64,000 bases of DNA from CAXXOK01 sp963675365 (GTDB taxonomy: Bacteria; Bacillota; Clostridia; Christensenellales; Aristaeellaceae). The stretch's first letter is position 1, and each line of letters begins with the position of its first letter. The stretch lies in NCBI GenBank assembly GCA_963675365.2, contig CAXXVA010000001.1, forward strand, positions 372,001 through 436,000. Reading direction: 5' to 3'. The notes beneath the pieces are model-generated. The model made no database searches. It saw only the letters and a list, made by a program, of their open reading frames with translations, and was not told the DNA's origin. Made by a program: the position numbers and the translations under genes. This document shows positions 24,410 through 33,413 of the stretch, piece by piece.

Positions 24410-25600
24410 TTACTTATCATCCAACGCCGCGACGCCCGGCAATATTTTCCCTTCCAGGAATTCCAGGCTCGCGCCGCCGCCGGTGGATACGTGGGTGACT
24501 TTGTCGGCATAGCCCATCTGCTCGATGGCCGCAGCGCTGTCGCCGCCGCCGACGATGGTCACGCCCTTGCAGGCCGCCATGGCCTTGGCCACTTCACGGG
24601 TACCGTCGGCATAGTTGGGGAATTCGAACACGCCCATGGGGCCGTTCCACACCACGGTGCCGGCAACGGTGATCTCGTTATAGAACACGGCCATCGCGAT
24701 CGGGCCGATATCCATACCCTCGAAGCCGTCGGGGATCTCGCGGGTGTGGGCGGTGATGCGCATGGCGTCGTTATCGAAGCTGTCGCCGCAAACGTTGTCG
24801 ATGGGCAGCAGCAGGCGCACTTTCTTATCCTGCGCCTTTTGCATCAGCTCTCTGGCAAGGTCTACCTTGTCGGGCTCGGTCAGGCTGTTGCCCACGCGCA
24901 GGCCCTTGGCGAGCTTAAAGGTATAGGCCATCGCGCCGCCAATGATGAGGCTGTCCACCTTGTCCAAAAGGTTGTTGATGACGTTGATCTTATCGGACAC
25001 CTTCGCGCCGCCAAGCACCGCCACAAAGGGACGGTCCGGGTTTTCCAGCGCCTTGCCCATGATATCGAGCTCTTTGCCGATCAGGAAGCCGGACACTGCC
25101 GGGGACAGGAAATGCGCGACGCCCTCGGTGGAGCACTGCGCGCGATGCGCGGTGCCGAAAGCGTCGTTGACGTACATCTCGGCAAGCGACGCAAGCGCTT
25201 TGGAGAATTCGGGATCGTTCATGGTCTCGGCCTTGTGGAAGCGCACGTTTTCGATCATCATCACGTCGCCGTCCTTGAGCTCGGCCGCAAGCTTCTTGGC
25301 GTCCTCGCCGACGACGTCCTTAGCTAGGGGCACGGGCTTATTGAGAAGCTGGCTTAAGCGCACGGCCACGGGCTTCAGGGAATATTTTTCTTCAAATCCG
25401 TCGCCCTTGGGGCGGCCCAGATGCGAACACAGGATAATTTTCGCGCCGTGCTCGATCAAATACTGGATGGTCGGCAGCGCGCCTTTGATACGATTTTCAT
25501 CGGTAATGACTTTGTTTTCGTCCAGCGGCACGTTAAAATCGCAGCGTACGAGTACTTTTTTGCCCTGAACCTGAATGTCCTCGACGGTTTTCTTAGCCAT
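24410..25600 (-). CDS. pgk: Phosphoglycerate kinase
   Basis: Pgk transfers phosphate from 1,3-bisphosphoglycerate to ADP. The 396-residue protein carries KVLVRCDFNVPLD, CSHLGRPKG, ENVRFHKAE, FVAVLGGAKVSDKI, GGAMAYTF and the C-terminal VWNGPMGVFE with GGGDSAAAI. It follows cggR by about 80 nt. gapA, which normally sits between cggR and pgk in Firmicutes, is missing. Confidence 0.98.
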   Translation of the reverse strand: MAKKTVEDIQVQGKKVLVRCDFNVPLDENKVITDENRIKGALPTIQYLIEHGAKIILCSHLGRPKGDGFEEKYSLKPVAVRLSQLLNKPVPLAKDVVGEDAKKLAAELKDGDVMMIENVRFHKAETMNDPEFSKALASLAEMYVNDAFGTAHRAQCSTEGVAHFLSPAVSGFLIGKELDIMGKALENPDRPFVAVLGGAKVSDKINVINNLLDKVDSLIIGGAMAYTFKLAKGLRVGNSLTEPDKVDLARELMQKAQDKKVRLLLPIDNVCGDSFDNDAMRITAHTREIPDGFEGMDIGPIAMAVFYNEITVAGTVVWNGPMGVFEFPNYADGTREVAKAMAACKGVTIVGGGDSAAAIEQMGYADKVTHVSTGGGASLEFLEGKILPGVAALDDK

Positions 25601-25680
25601 AACTCATTCTCTCCTTGCCATTTGTTCAACACTGTATTTTATCACATGCTGTCAAACTGAATTGCCGCATGTGCAGATCC

Positions 25681-26700
25681 CTATAATTCCTGAATTGCTT
25701 TCGCCGCGCCCTCGTCGGTGACGAGCATGGTCTGCGGGCGGGCGTACATCACCGCGCGGATCGCCTCGGCCTTGCGCGCGCCCGCGGCCACGGCGATCAT
25801 CGCGCAGTCGGGCTTGAGTCTGCCAAGGTCGCGGGAGACGGAGGACGCCGAATACACCACGTCGCCGTCGGCGTTGAAATAGCAGCCGTAGGCTTCGGCC
25901 TTCGCCCCGCGCTGCAGTACGCTTTTGAGGAGTTCCGCGGGCAGCTGGCGCTTCTGCCCCATATCGTCCGCCCGGCCGATGCCGTAGAGCACGACGTCCG
26001 CCCGCTGCAAAAGTTCCAGCGTTTCCGTGACGTCTGTATTCTTCCGCATTTCCGCCATCGCCGCCTCGTCGATATCGTCGGGCAGGTGCATCAGCCGGTG
26101 ATGACCGCCAAGCCGCCCGGCGATCTCCGCCGCCACGGTATTGGCCTGGGTTTCCAGCGCCCGCCCGATGCCGCCGCGCGCGGGAACGACCATCACGTTC
26201 ATCGGCGTGCCGCCCGGCAGGGTGTGGGCGAGTTCGAGCATCGTCTGCCCGCCGGTCACCGCAAGCGTCGCGCCGCTTTTTAAAAACGCACGCAGCTTAC
26301 CCGCGGCGAGTCTGCCCACCTCATGCAGCACGTGGGGATCCTGGTCCGCGTCGCCCGCCGCCACATAGACGCGCGGGACGTGCAGAAGCTTCGACAGCGC
26401 CGTTTCCGTCTTGGTCAGCCCGCGCAGCTCGCGGCTGAAACGCCGCGCCGCCGACAGAATGTTTTCCGCCTCCGGGGTCAGCGCCATGCCCGCAGCGGTC
26501 AGCGCAATCAGGCCGTTATCCTTCAGGGTCGCGGCGATGGAGCGCACCTCGCGTTCGGGCAGGTTCAGCCGTCCGGCCAGCATACGCCGCCCTACCGGCT
26601 GTAAAGCGTCGATACGCTCCAGTACCAGCGCGCGGCGTTCAATCTGCTCGGCCAGGTCCGGGGCGATGGTTTTCATCAGGGTAAACAGCTCTTCCGGCAT
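25681..26700 (-). CDS. cggR: Central glycolytic genes regulator, SorC/DeoR-family
   Basis: CggR represses glycolytic operons and is released by fructose 1,6-bisphosphate. The 339-residue protein has an N-terminal helix-turn-helix (VGRRMLAGRLNLPEREVRSI, about residues 36-55) and a SorC sugar-binding domain (TLAVTGGQTMLELA, MVVPARGGIG, VLYGIGRADDM, GCYFNADGDVV, AAGARKAEAIRAVM). The ATG at 26700 follows GAGGGAGGG; the longer in-frame extension overlaps the promoter and was rejected. Its place before pgk fits the glycolytic role. Confidence 0.9.
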   Translation of the reverse strand: MPEELFTLMKTIAPDLAEQIERRALVLERIDALQPVGRRMLAGRLNLPEREVRSIAATLKDNGLIALTAAGMALTPEAENILSAARRFSRELRGLTKTETALSKLLHVPRVYVAAGDADQDPHVLHEVGRLAAGKLRAFLKSGATLAVTGGQTMLELAHTLPGGTPMNVMVVPARGGIGRALETQANTVAAEIAGRLGGHHRLMHLPDDIDEAAMAEMRKNTDVTETLELLQRADVVLYGIGRADDMGQKRQLPAELLKSVLQRGAKAEAYGCYFNADGDVVYSASSVSRDLGRLKPDCAMIAVAAGARKAEAIRAVMYARPQTMLVTDEGAAKAIQEL

Positions 26701-26758
26701 GGTCGCCCTCCCTCGGGACGTTTCCTGCCCCGCTTGGTCAGTTTCCATCCCACTCGAG

Positions 26759-26787
26759 AGTATACAATACTTCCCGCCTTTGCGCAA
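26759..26787 (-). promoter_or_regulatory. Probable cggR promoter
   Basis: On the minus strand TTGCGC and TATACT are 17 bp apart, ending about 58 bp before the cggR start. No clear operator repeat was seen. Confidence 0.6.
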
Positions 26788-26809
26788 GACGATTTGGATG
26801 AAATTTATG

Positions 26810-27955
26810 CTAAACGTGTATAACTTCCGTGTTAAGAATCGCAGCCTCGATCAGGGCGTCGGAATCCAGCTTGCTTTCGCCGTCCAGAATGATATCCATC
26901 TTCGGGCGGGTGGCCGGATGGCGCGGGGTGAATACCGTGCAGCAATCCTCATAGGGCAGCGACGAGGTCTCGAACGTACCGATTTTGACGGCGAGATCGA
27001 CGATCTCCTGCTTGTCAAAGCCGATCAGCGGGCGGAACACCGGAAGCTGTGAAACGCTGTCGGTGCATTGCAGGGCGTGCATGGTTTGGCTTGCGACCTG
27101 CCCGATGCTCTCGCCCGTAACCAGCGCCTGCGCGCGCTCCTTTTTGGCGATCAGGTTGGCGATGCGCATCATATACCGGCGCATGATAACGGTGGTGTAA
27201 TCGGGGTGGCATTTTTCGTGGATCTGCATTTGGATGTCGGTAAACGGCACCAGGTGCACGTTCCATCCGCACAGGCTTTCGGACAGGAGTTTGGCAAGCG
27301 AGAGCACCTTGTCCTTCGCGCGTTCGCTGGTATAGGGCGGAGACAGGAAATGCACGGCGCTCATCATCACGCCGCGCTTGGCGATCATCCAGGCGGCCAC
27401 AGGACTGTCGATTCCGCCGGATAACAACACCATCGCGCGCCCGCCCGTGCCCACCGGCATGCCGCCGGCGGCTTCCAAAGGTTCGGAATACAGGTAGGCG
27501 TGGTCGCGGATCTCCACGGAAACGCGGTGATCGGGCGTGTGCACGTCCACGGTCAGGTGCGGAAGCTTTTCTAAAATATAATGTCCGATCTCGCGGTTGA
27601 GATCCATGGAATCCATAGGATAACGCTTATCGCTGCGGCGGGCTTCCACCTTAAAGGAGCCCTGCTTGCCCTTAAGCAGCTTGACCGCCTGTTCACAGAT
27701 AGCGGAAAAATCCTGCTTATCCATCTCTACGGCGCGGCATACGCTGTGCACGCCGAACACCTTGCGGGTGCGGCGCAGGGCCTCGTCCATATCCGCAGCG
27801 TCGGACACGTACACGCGGCTGTCCGACAGCCACACATGGCCGCGTAAGTCCCTGACGGCTTCCTTAACGCGCTCGACCAGCATGCGCATGAAATACGGGC
27901 GGTTCAGCCCTTTTAAGTGGATTTCGGAAAAGCGCATCATCAGCACTTCACGCAA
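26810..27955 (-). CDS. thiI: tRNA 4-thiouridine synthase ThiI
   Basis: ThiI adenylates U8 of tRNA and inserts sulfur; in some species it also serves thiamine synthesis. The 381-residue protein has the ferredoxin-like and THUMP region (about 1-165), the PP-loop in VLLSGGIDSPVAAW, and the active-site cysteine region ALVTGESIGQVASQT. There is no C-terminal rhodanese domain, as in Bacillus, so sulfur probably comes straight from the adjacent cysteine desulfurase. The start is a TTG with AAGGAG 9 nt upstream. It closes the long asp23 operon. Confidence 0.95.
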   Translation of the reverse strand: MREVLMMRFSEIHLKGLNRPYFMRMLVERVKEAVRDLRGHVWLSDSRVYVSDAADMDEALRRTRKVFGVHSVCRAVEMDKQDFSAICEQAVKLLKGKQGSFKVEARRSDKRYPMDSMDLNREIGHYILEKLPHLTVDVHTPDHRVSVEIRDHAYLYSEPLEAAGGMPVGTGGRAMVLLSGGIDSPVAAWMIAKRGVMMSAVHFLSPPYTSERAKDKVLSLAKLLSESLCGWNVHLVPFTDIQMQIHEKCHPDYTTVIMRRYMMRIANLIAKKERAQALVTGESIGQVASQTMHALQCTDSVSQLPVFRPLIGFDKQEIVDLAVKIGTFETSSLPYEDCCTVFTPRHPATRPKMDIILDGESKLDSDALIEAAILNTEVIHV

Positions 27956-27973
27956 AGAATATCGACTCCTTAC

Positions 27974-29128
27974 TTATCGGCGGGTGAATTTGGAAAGCGT
28001 TTCGTATTGGGTTTGGATGGCCTTGGCCGCAAGCCTGATCTCGTCCATCGTGTTAAGGACGGAAAAGCTTAAGCGGATGGCGCTATCCATCAATGTCCTG
28101 GGCACGTTCATGGCGGAAAGCACCACGGAATACTTGCGCGAGTGGCTGGAGCAGGCCGAGCCCGTACCGACAATTACATGCTCCGCTTCCAGCGCGTGCA
28201 CCATGGTTTCCGCCTTCACGGGCGGCAGGGACACGCTGAGGATATGCGGGGCGCTGTCGGGGTCGCCAGGCGCGGGTCCGATGATTTTCATGGCGGGAAC
28301 CGCGCTTTGCAGCAGGCGCGCCATCTCCGCTTTCAACTCGTACAGCGTTTCGACCGCCTGCACGGGAAAGGCTTTGACCGCCGCGGCCAGGCCCGCCGCG
28401 CCCACGGTGTTGTCCGTGCCCGCACGCAGGCCGCGCTGGTGCCCGCCGCCGAAGATCAGCGGCGCGATCTTATGCTTGTCCTGCACGATCAGCGCGCCGA
28501 CACCCTTGGGACCGTGGATTTTATGGGCGCTGACGGCGTAGGACTGGATATTGAGCTTTTGCATATCCACGGGCAGGCGCAGGAAACCCTGCACCCCGTC
28601 CACATGAATGGCAGCCTTGGGCGCGAGGCGATCCCGCAGGGACACAAGCCGTTCAAGCGGCATCACGATTCCGGTCTCGTTGCAGACCTGCATCACGGCG
28701 ATCAGCCGGACGCTTTCGTCCATCATGCCTTCCAGGGCTTCCAGATCCAGCGATCCGCGGCTATCCAGCGGAATGCGCTTGACGACAAAGCCGAGGTTCT
28801 CGGCTTCGATCGAAGCATTGCGCACGGCGGCGTGCTCGGCGCCGGAATACAGCACCGTGCCGCTGCCCCGGAGCGTTTTCAAATGCCCGAGGATACCCAG
28901 GTTGTCGCTCTCCGTGCCGCCGGAAGTGAAAATAACGTTCTCCTGCTTCATACGCAGGGGCGCGGCGACGGCCGCACGCGCTTCGGTAAGCGCCCGTTCG
29001 GCCTCCACGGCGCCCTTGTACAGCGCAGACGGGTTATAGTAGCCTATACGCATCGACGAGGTCATCGCATCGATGACCTCGGCGCAGGGTTTGGTGGTCG
29101 CGGAATTGTCCAGATAGATTTCGTTCAT
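27974..29128 (-). CDS. Cysteine desulfurase, NifS/NifZ-like, ThiI partner
   Basis: This PLP enzyme takes sulfur from cysteine. The 384-residue protein has YLDNSATTKP, the PLP lysine in SAHKIHGPKGVGAL (about residue 206), GGGHQRGLRAGTDN and the catalytic cysteine in VGTGSACSSHSR (about 330). The gene lies 18 nt before thiI, matching the nifZ-thiI pair of Bacillus subtilis, where the desulfurase feeds tRNA thiolation. It overlaps the upstream membrane-protein gene by 4 bp. Confidence 0.92.
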   Translation of the reverse strand: MNEIYLDNSATTKPCAEVIDAMTSSMRIGYYNPSALYKGAVEAERALTEARAAVAAPLRMKQENVIFTSGGTESDNLGILGHLKTLRGSGTVLYSGAEHAAVRNASIEAENLGFVVKRIPLDSRGSLDLEALEGMMDESVRLIAVMQVCNETGIVMPLERLVSLRDRLAPKAAIHVDGVQGFLRLPVDMQKLNIQSYAVSAHKIHGPKGVGALIVQDKHKIAPLIFGGGHQRGLRAGTDNTVGAAGLAAAVKAFPVQAVETLYELKAEMARLLQSAVPAMKIIGPAPGDPDSAPHILSVSLPPVKAETMVHALEAEHVIVGTGSACSSHSRKYSVVLSAMNVPRTLMDSAIRLSFSVLNTMDEIRLAAKAIQTQYETLSKFTRR

Positions 29129-29655
29129 TCGTTATAGACTCCGCGCGGCAGATATTTTTTCACGTAATCCACCAGCTCCTCGCTGGGTTCAAACACGATG
29201 ATGCTCTTGGCTCCATCCTTGATATAATAGAAGTAATACAGCTTCGCGCCCCGGTTTAAAAACCAGTTCTTGGCCTTCGAGCCCGGCGCGCTGATCAGCC
29301 TGCGGAAATGATCGCTTTCCACGGGGCCGAACGATTCCACGTTCTTCACGCGCATGGTGCCCAGGTTTTTGCGCTTTTTATTATTGAACACCTGCGCAAA
29401 ATCCAGATCGCCGTTGGTAAAGGTGTACTCGTACTCCGTGCGCAGCCTGTCCCTGTATAAAAACAGCAGCAGCGCGGCGCCGATCATGAACAGCAGATAG
29501 ACCAGCAGCTGAATGGAAAATCCCGTGAAAATCCATTGCAGCATCATGAAACCCAGGATCGCCGAGATGACCATGGCGATGTTTGCCGCATAGTACATCA
29601 TCTCCTGCAGCGCCCGGTTTTTTTTGACGACGACCTCTTCCATAAAATGATCCAT
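29125..29655 (-). CDS. Small membrane protein, resembles DUF6106-type
   Basis: The 176-residue protein has a short cytoplasmic start, two hydrophobic helices (MVISAILGFMMLQWI and LLVYLLFMIGAALLLFLY, about residues 28-65) and a soluble tail with YEYTFTNGDLDFAQVFNNKK, then a beta-rich part ending LPRGVYNE. The EYEYTFTNGDLD pattern reminds me of DUF6106 proteins of Clostridia, an assignment from memory that is not certain. Function unknown. The 4-bp overlap with the cysteine desulfurase gene suggests co-expression only. Confidence 0.6.
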   Translation of the reverse strand: MDHFMEEVVVKKNRALQEMMYYAANIAMVISAILGFMMLQWIFTGFSIQLLVYLLFMIGAALLLFLYRDRLRTEYEYTFTNGDLDFAQVFNNKKRKNLGTMRVKNVESFGPVESDHFRRLISAPGSKAKNWFLNRGAKLYYFYYIKDGAKSIIVFEPSEELVDYVKKYLPRGVYNE

Positions 29656-29682
29656 AATAGCCTCCCAAACGGTAAAATATCG

Positions 29683-30141
29683 TTACAGTATCAAAAACAA
29701 ATAGATGACGGTGGTCACGACCCCCACGAAGATCCCGCCGACGACTTCAAACGGCGTATGCCCGACGAGCTCCTTGAGCTCGTCGTCAGAGATACGATGG
29801 CCGTTGATGAGCACGTCCTTCAAAATCCGGTTGATCACGGTCGCCTGCGTGCCGGTTTCCCGGCGGACGCCGATGGCATCGTACATCACGATCAGGCTCA
29901 AGACCATGCAAACGCCGAACAGCGCCGTGCCAAAGCCCTCCAAAAGGCCCACCGAAAGCGTCAGCGCGACCACCAGCGCCGAGTGGGACGAAGGCATGCC
30001 GCCCGCGCCGACCAGCCGCTTCCAGTCCAGCTTATGTTCTACGCGGTAATACAGCGGCACCTTTAAAATCTGCGCCGTGAACCATGCAAAGAGCGAACAC
30101 AGCACGATAGGATTGGAAAACACGTCCAGAAAATCGTGCAT
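29683..30141 (-). CDS. Divergent PAP2-family membrane protein (YuiD-like)
   Basis: The 152-residue protein has GAGGMPSSHSALVVALTLSV, containing the PSSH element of PAP2 phosphatases, and several membrane helices. Members of this divergent family may be lipid or isoprenoid phosphatases, though activity is not established. Its position 21 nt after the ispA gene makes a polyprenyl-phosphate role attractive, which is inference. The family motif YDAIGVRRETGTQA is complete. Confidence 0.85.
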   Translation of the reverse strand: MHDFLDVFSNPIVLCSLFAWFTAQILKVPLYYRVEHKLDWKRLVGAGGMPSSHSALVVALTLSVGLLEGFGTALFGVCMVLSLIVMYDAIGVRRETGTQATVINRILKDVLINGHRISDDELKELVGHTPFEVVGGIFVGVVTTVIYLFLIL

Positions 30142-30162
30142 TCGTCCTGTCCCCTTCCAAAA

Positions 30163-31092
30163 TCAGGATGCGCGGGTTAGGGTTTTATCCGCCAGCTCCC
30201 GCAAAAATGACGCGCGCGCACCAAACGGCTCCAGCGCGTCCTTCGCGGCGGCAATCAGCCGGGCCGCTTCCTCACGGGAGGCGGCCTCCCCGTACACAGC
30301 GGGCCAGGTCATTTTGCCGCGCTGTAGATCCATGCCGGTCTGCTTGCCGAGTATTGTAGCATCCCCCCGCAAATCCAGCAAGTCGTCCACGATCTGGAAG
30401 GCAGCGCCGAGCGCTTCCCCATAGGCGCGGCCTGCCGCAAGCAGGGCGCCGTCCGCGCCCGCGAGCATCAGCCCGGCGGTCAACGGCGCGGTTAGAAGGT
30501 CGCCGGTCTTGTGGCGCTGGATATAGTGTACCATATCCTTTCGGGGCTGTGTACCCTCCAGCTTCACATCCAGCGTCTGCCCGGCGATCATCCCGCGCAC
30601 GCCCGCGCGGCGCGCGATTTCTTCCATGGCTTTGAGCGCATGCGCACGGCCGGTTTTCACCGCCGCTTCGAGCATGGTTTCCATCGCCAGGGAATACAGT
30701 CCGTCGCCCGCCAGAATGGCGATATTCTCGCCGAATACCAGGTGGCTGGTGGGCTTGCCTCGTCGCAGGGCGTCGTCGTCCATGGCGGGCAGATCGTCGT
30801 GGATCAGGGAATAGGTGTGGATCATTTCCAGCGCGCAGGCATACGGCAGCGCCGTTTCCCAATCGTCCGCAGCCAAATGGTACGCCGCCAACAGCAGCAC
30901 CGGGCGCAGCCGTTTGCCGGGCAGCAGGAGGCTGTACCGCATAGCGGATTGCAGCGGTTCGGGGATCGTCCCGTCCGCGGGCGCGTCCGGCAAAACCTCG
31001 GTATGCTGCGCCTCCCCCTTAAGCAGCGGATGCCCGGCGAGGGCGTCGTTCACCGCCTGCAGGTAGCGGCCGTAGGTCTCGTTATACTCCAT
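30163..31092 (-). CDS. ispA: Polyprenyl synthetase, farnesyl/geranyl diphosphate synthase
   Basis: IspA condenses isopentenyl diphosphate with allylic diphosphates in the cytoplasm. The 309-residue protein has the first aspartate-rich motif in LIHDDLPAMDDDALRRG, the second in FQIVDDLLD, plus GKRLRP and QTLDV. It lies 6 nt after xseB, the order usual in Firmicutes (xseA-xseB-ispA). Product chain length cannot be read with certainty; farnesyl diphosphate is the usual product for this position. Confidence 0.94.
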   Translation of the reverse strand: MEYNETYGRYLQAVNDALAGHPLLKGEAQHTEVLPDAPADGTIPEPLQSAMRYSLLLPGKRLRPVLLLAAYHLAADDWETALPYACALEMIHTYSLIHDDLPAMDDDALRRGKPTSHLVFGENIAILAGDGLYSLAMETMLEAAVKTGRAHALKAMEEIARRAGVRGMIAGQTLDVKLEGTQPRKDMVHYIQRHKTGDLLTAPLTAGLMLAGADGALLAAGRAYGEALGAAFQIVDDLLDLRGDATILGKQTGMDLQRGKMTWPAVYGEAASREEAARLIAAAKDALEPFGARASFLRELADKTLTRAS

Positions 31093-31098
31093 ACCGCG

Positions 31099-31362
31099 TC
31101 ATTCCCCTGTGTCGTCGAGCAGGGATTCTTGTTTGGCGACGCCGCTTTCTTCCACGGAAAGCTTGCCGTCCTTCTGCTTGCCGACCTCGTATAGCCTCGC
31201 CGCGGCGGTTTTCAGCCGCGCGTCCAGGCTTTTAGCGAGCTTCGCGCCCTGCTCGTAAGCGTCCATGAGCTGTTCCAGGGGCAGTTCGCCCTGTTCCATC
31301 TTATCGGCGAGTGCTTCCAGCTTTTGGAGATCCTCTTCAAAACTCGGTTTTTTCTCTGCCAT
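31099..31362 (-). CDS. xseB: Exodeoxyribonuclease VII small subunit
   Basis: The small helical protein (87 residues) has FEEDLQKLEALADKMEQGEL and PLEQLMDAYEQGAKLAK, the family hallmark. It binds in several copies to XseA to form exonuclease VII, which degrades single-stranded DNA. The start codon directly abuts the xseA stop. The last 20 residues are a variable acidic tail. Confidence 0.93.
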   Translation of the reverse strand: MAEKKPSFEEDLQKLEALADKMEQGELPLEQLMDAYEQGAKLAKSLDARLKTAAARLYEVGKQKDGKLSVEESGVAKQESLLDDTGE

Positions 31363-32574
31363 TTATTCGTCCTCCTGATGTATATGCAGGGTTTTGGCTT
31401 CCGCGCTGCCGTCCGCAAGGGTGATCGTCAGCACGTCGTCGGGTTTGAGCACGGTCACGCTCCGCACAGCGCTTTTCCCGCGCCTGACGATGGCGTAGCC
31501 GCGCTTTAAGGTCTCTTTGGGGCTTGCGGCGGCAATGCGGAGCGAAAGCTCCGAAAGCGCCCGCGCCTTCTGCTCCAGTGCCTGCTTGTACAATAGCGTC
31601 AGCCGCTGCGTCAGGCCCTGTACGCGCTCGGCGATCACGCCGAATTGCTTTTCCGGCGTCTGCCGGGCGATGCGGGCGGACAGCTCCGAAAGCATCGCCG
31701 CGTACTCCGAAAGGGTCATTTCGCAGGCGCGGCGCGTGCGGGTTTGCAGCTTTTCGACGGTCTGCAAAAGCTGATCGCGCTGCGGCACCACCAGCTCGGC
31801 GGCCGCAGAGGGCGTTGGCGCGCGCAGATCGGCCACGAAATCAGAGATGGAAAAGTCCGTCTCGTGCCCCACGGCGCTGACCACGGGCTTTTTACAGGCG
31901 AAAATCGCCCGCGCGAGCACCTCTTCGTTGAACTCCCAGAGGTCTTCCAAACTCCCGCCGCCCCGGGCGACGATAATCACGTCCACCTCGGGGAGCCTGT
32001 CCAGCGCTTCCACGGCGGCGGCGATCTCTTTGGCCGCGCCCGCGCCTTGCACCGAAACGGGATAGAGATAGAACGGAATCCCCGGGTGGCGCCGCCAGCC
32101 CACGCGGGTCATATCGTGAATGACCGCGCCGGTCTTGCTGGTGGCGATGCCCACGCCTTTGGGCAGGAGCGGCAGGGGTTTTTTCAGCGACGCGTCGAAC
32201 AAGCCCTCGGCCTGCAGCTTCTTTTTCAGCGCTTCCATGCGCAGGTGGATATCGCCGAGCCCCTCCTCCTCCATACCGTCCACATAGAACTGGTAGGAGC
32301 CGGTTTTCACATACAGGCTCACATTGCCGCGCAGCACTACCTTCATGCCGTTGGCTGGCCGGAACCTAAGCCCGATCGCCGCCGTGCGGAACATGGCGCA
32401 CTGGATGGCGCTTTTCTCGTCTTTTAATGTAAAGTACAAATGGCCCGACACATGGCGTTTAAAGTTACTGATCTCGCCGCACAGGGATAAATTGCGCAGC
32501 ATCGGGTCGCCCGCAAGCGACTTGCGAACGTACTCGTTGAGCTCTTCAACCGTCAGCGTCAGGCGTGTGTTCAT
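31363..32574 (-). CDS. xseA: Exodeoxyribonuclease VII large subunit
   Basis: XseA is the catalytic subunit of exonuclease VII. The 403-residue protein has an N-terminal OB domain (LCGEISNFKRHVSGHLYFTL), the catalytic core (SKTGAVIHDM, VDVIIVARGGGSLEDLWEFN, AVGHETDFSISDFVADLRAP, TPSAAAEL) and a C-terminal coiled region ending in RGYAIVRR. It overlaps folD by 4 bp and abuts xseB. Confidence 0.96.
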   Translation of the reverse strand: MNTRLTLTVEELNEYVRKSLAGDPMLRNLSLCGEISNFKRHVSGHLYFTLKDEKSAIQCAMFRTAAIGLRFRPANGMKVVLRGNVSLYVKTGSYQFYVDGMEEEGLGDIHLRMEALKKKLQAEGLFDASLKKPLPLLPKGVGIATSKTGAVIHDMTRVGWRRHPGIPFYLYPVSVQGAGAAKEIAAAVEALDRLPEVDVIIVARGGGSLEDLWEFNEEVLARAIFACKKPVVSAVGHETDFSISDFVADLRAPTPSAAAELVVPQRDQLLQTVEKLQTRTRRACEMTLSEYAAMLSELSARIARQTPEKQFGVIAERVQGLTQRLTLLYKQALEQKARALSELSLRIAAASPKETLKRGYAIVRRGKSAVRSVTVLKPDDVLTITLADGSAEAKTLHIHQEDE

Positions 32575-33413
32575 GAAAAAGCCTTCTCCGCCGCGTCGAT
32601 GGCGTTACTCATCAGCATGGCGATGGTCATGCGGCCCACGCCGCCGGGTACGGGCGAGATCCAGCTGCACTTGTCCTTGACGGCCTCGAAGTCCACGTCG
32701 CCGCAGAACTTGCCGTCCACCCGGTTCATGCCAACATCCACGACCACCGCGCCGTCCTTGACCATATCGGCGGTGATGAACTTCGGTTTGCCGATGGCCG
32801 CGACCAGCACGTCCGCGCGGCGGGTATGCGCCGCAAGGTCCCTGGTTTTGGAATGGCAGATGGTCACCGTCGCGTTCTGGTGCATTAACAGAATCGCCAT
32901 CGGCTTGCCCACGATATTGGAACGCCCGACGACCACCGCGTCCTTGCCGGCGAGGTCGATTCCGGCGGATTTGAGCATCACCATCACGCCCTTGGGCGTG
33001 CAGGCGACGGGGCCCGGCTCGCCGCGCAGAAGCTTGCCCATGCTTACGTTCTGAAAGCCGTCGGCGTCCTTTTCGGATGCGATCAGCGCCAGCGCACGGT
33101 TGGAATCGAGATGCCCGGGCAGCGGCATCTGTACCAGCAGGCCGTGGATTTTCGGGTCGTCGTTGGCTTCTTTAATGGCTTTTTCCAGTTCCTCCTGGGT
33201 GGTGTCCTCCGGCAGGCGTACGGTTTTTGAATACAGCCCAAGCCTTGCGCAGGCCTTTTCCTTATTGCCGACGTACAGGTGACTTGCGGGGTCGTCGCCC
33301 ACGAGAATGACTTCCAGCCCCGGCACCTGTCCCTTTTTAAGCATCGCGTCCACGCGTTCCTTCAGTTCCGTTTCCACCTGCGCGGACATCATTTTGCCGT
33401 CTAAAATCTGCAT
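32571..33413 (-). CDS. folD: Methylenetetrahydrofolate dehydrogenase/cyclohydrolase
   Basis: FolD interconverts 5,10-methylene- and 10-formyl-tetrahydrofolate using NADP. The 280-residue protein shows VGDDPASHLYVGNKEKAC with the catalytic lysine, LVQMPLPGHLD, ACTPKGVMVML, VVGRSNIVGKPMAILLM, ATVTICHSKT and a C-terminal PGGVGRMTIAMLM. It sits between a TsaD-like gene (13-bp overlap) and xseA (4-bp overlap), inside the long operon. Confidence 0.96.
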   Translation of the reverse strand: MQILDGKMMSAQVETELKERVDAMLKKGQVPGLEVILVGDDPASHLYVGNKEKACARLGLYSKTVRLPEDTTQEELEKAIKEANDDPKIHGLLVQMPLPGHLDSNRALALIASEKDADGFQNVSMGKLLRGEPGPVACTPKGVMVMLKSAGIDLAGKDAVVVGRSNIVGKPMAILLMHQNATVTICHSKTRDLAAHTRRADVLVAAIGKPKFITADMVKDGAVVVDVGMNRVDGKFCGDVDFEAVKDKCSWISPVPGGVGRMTIAMLMSNAIDAAEKAFS

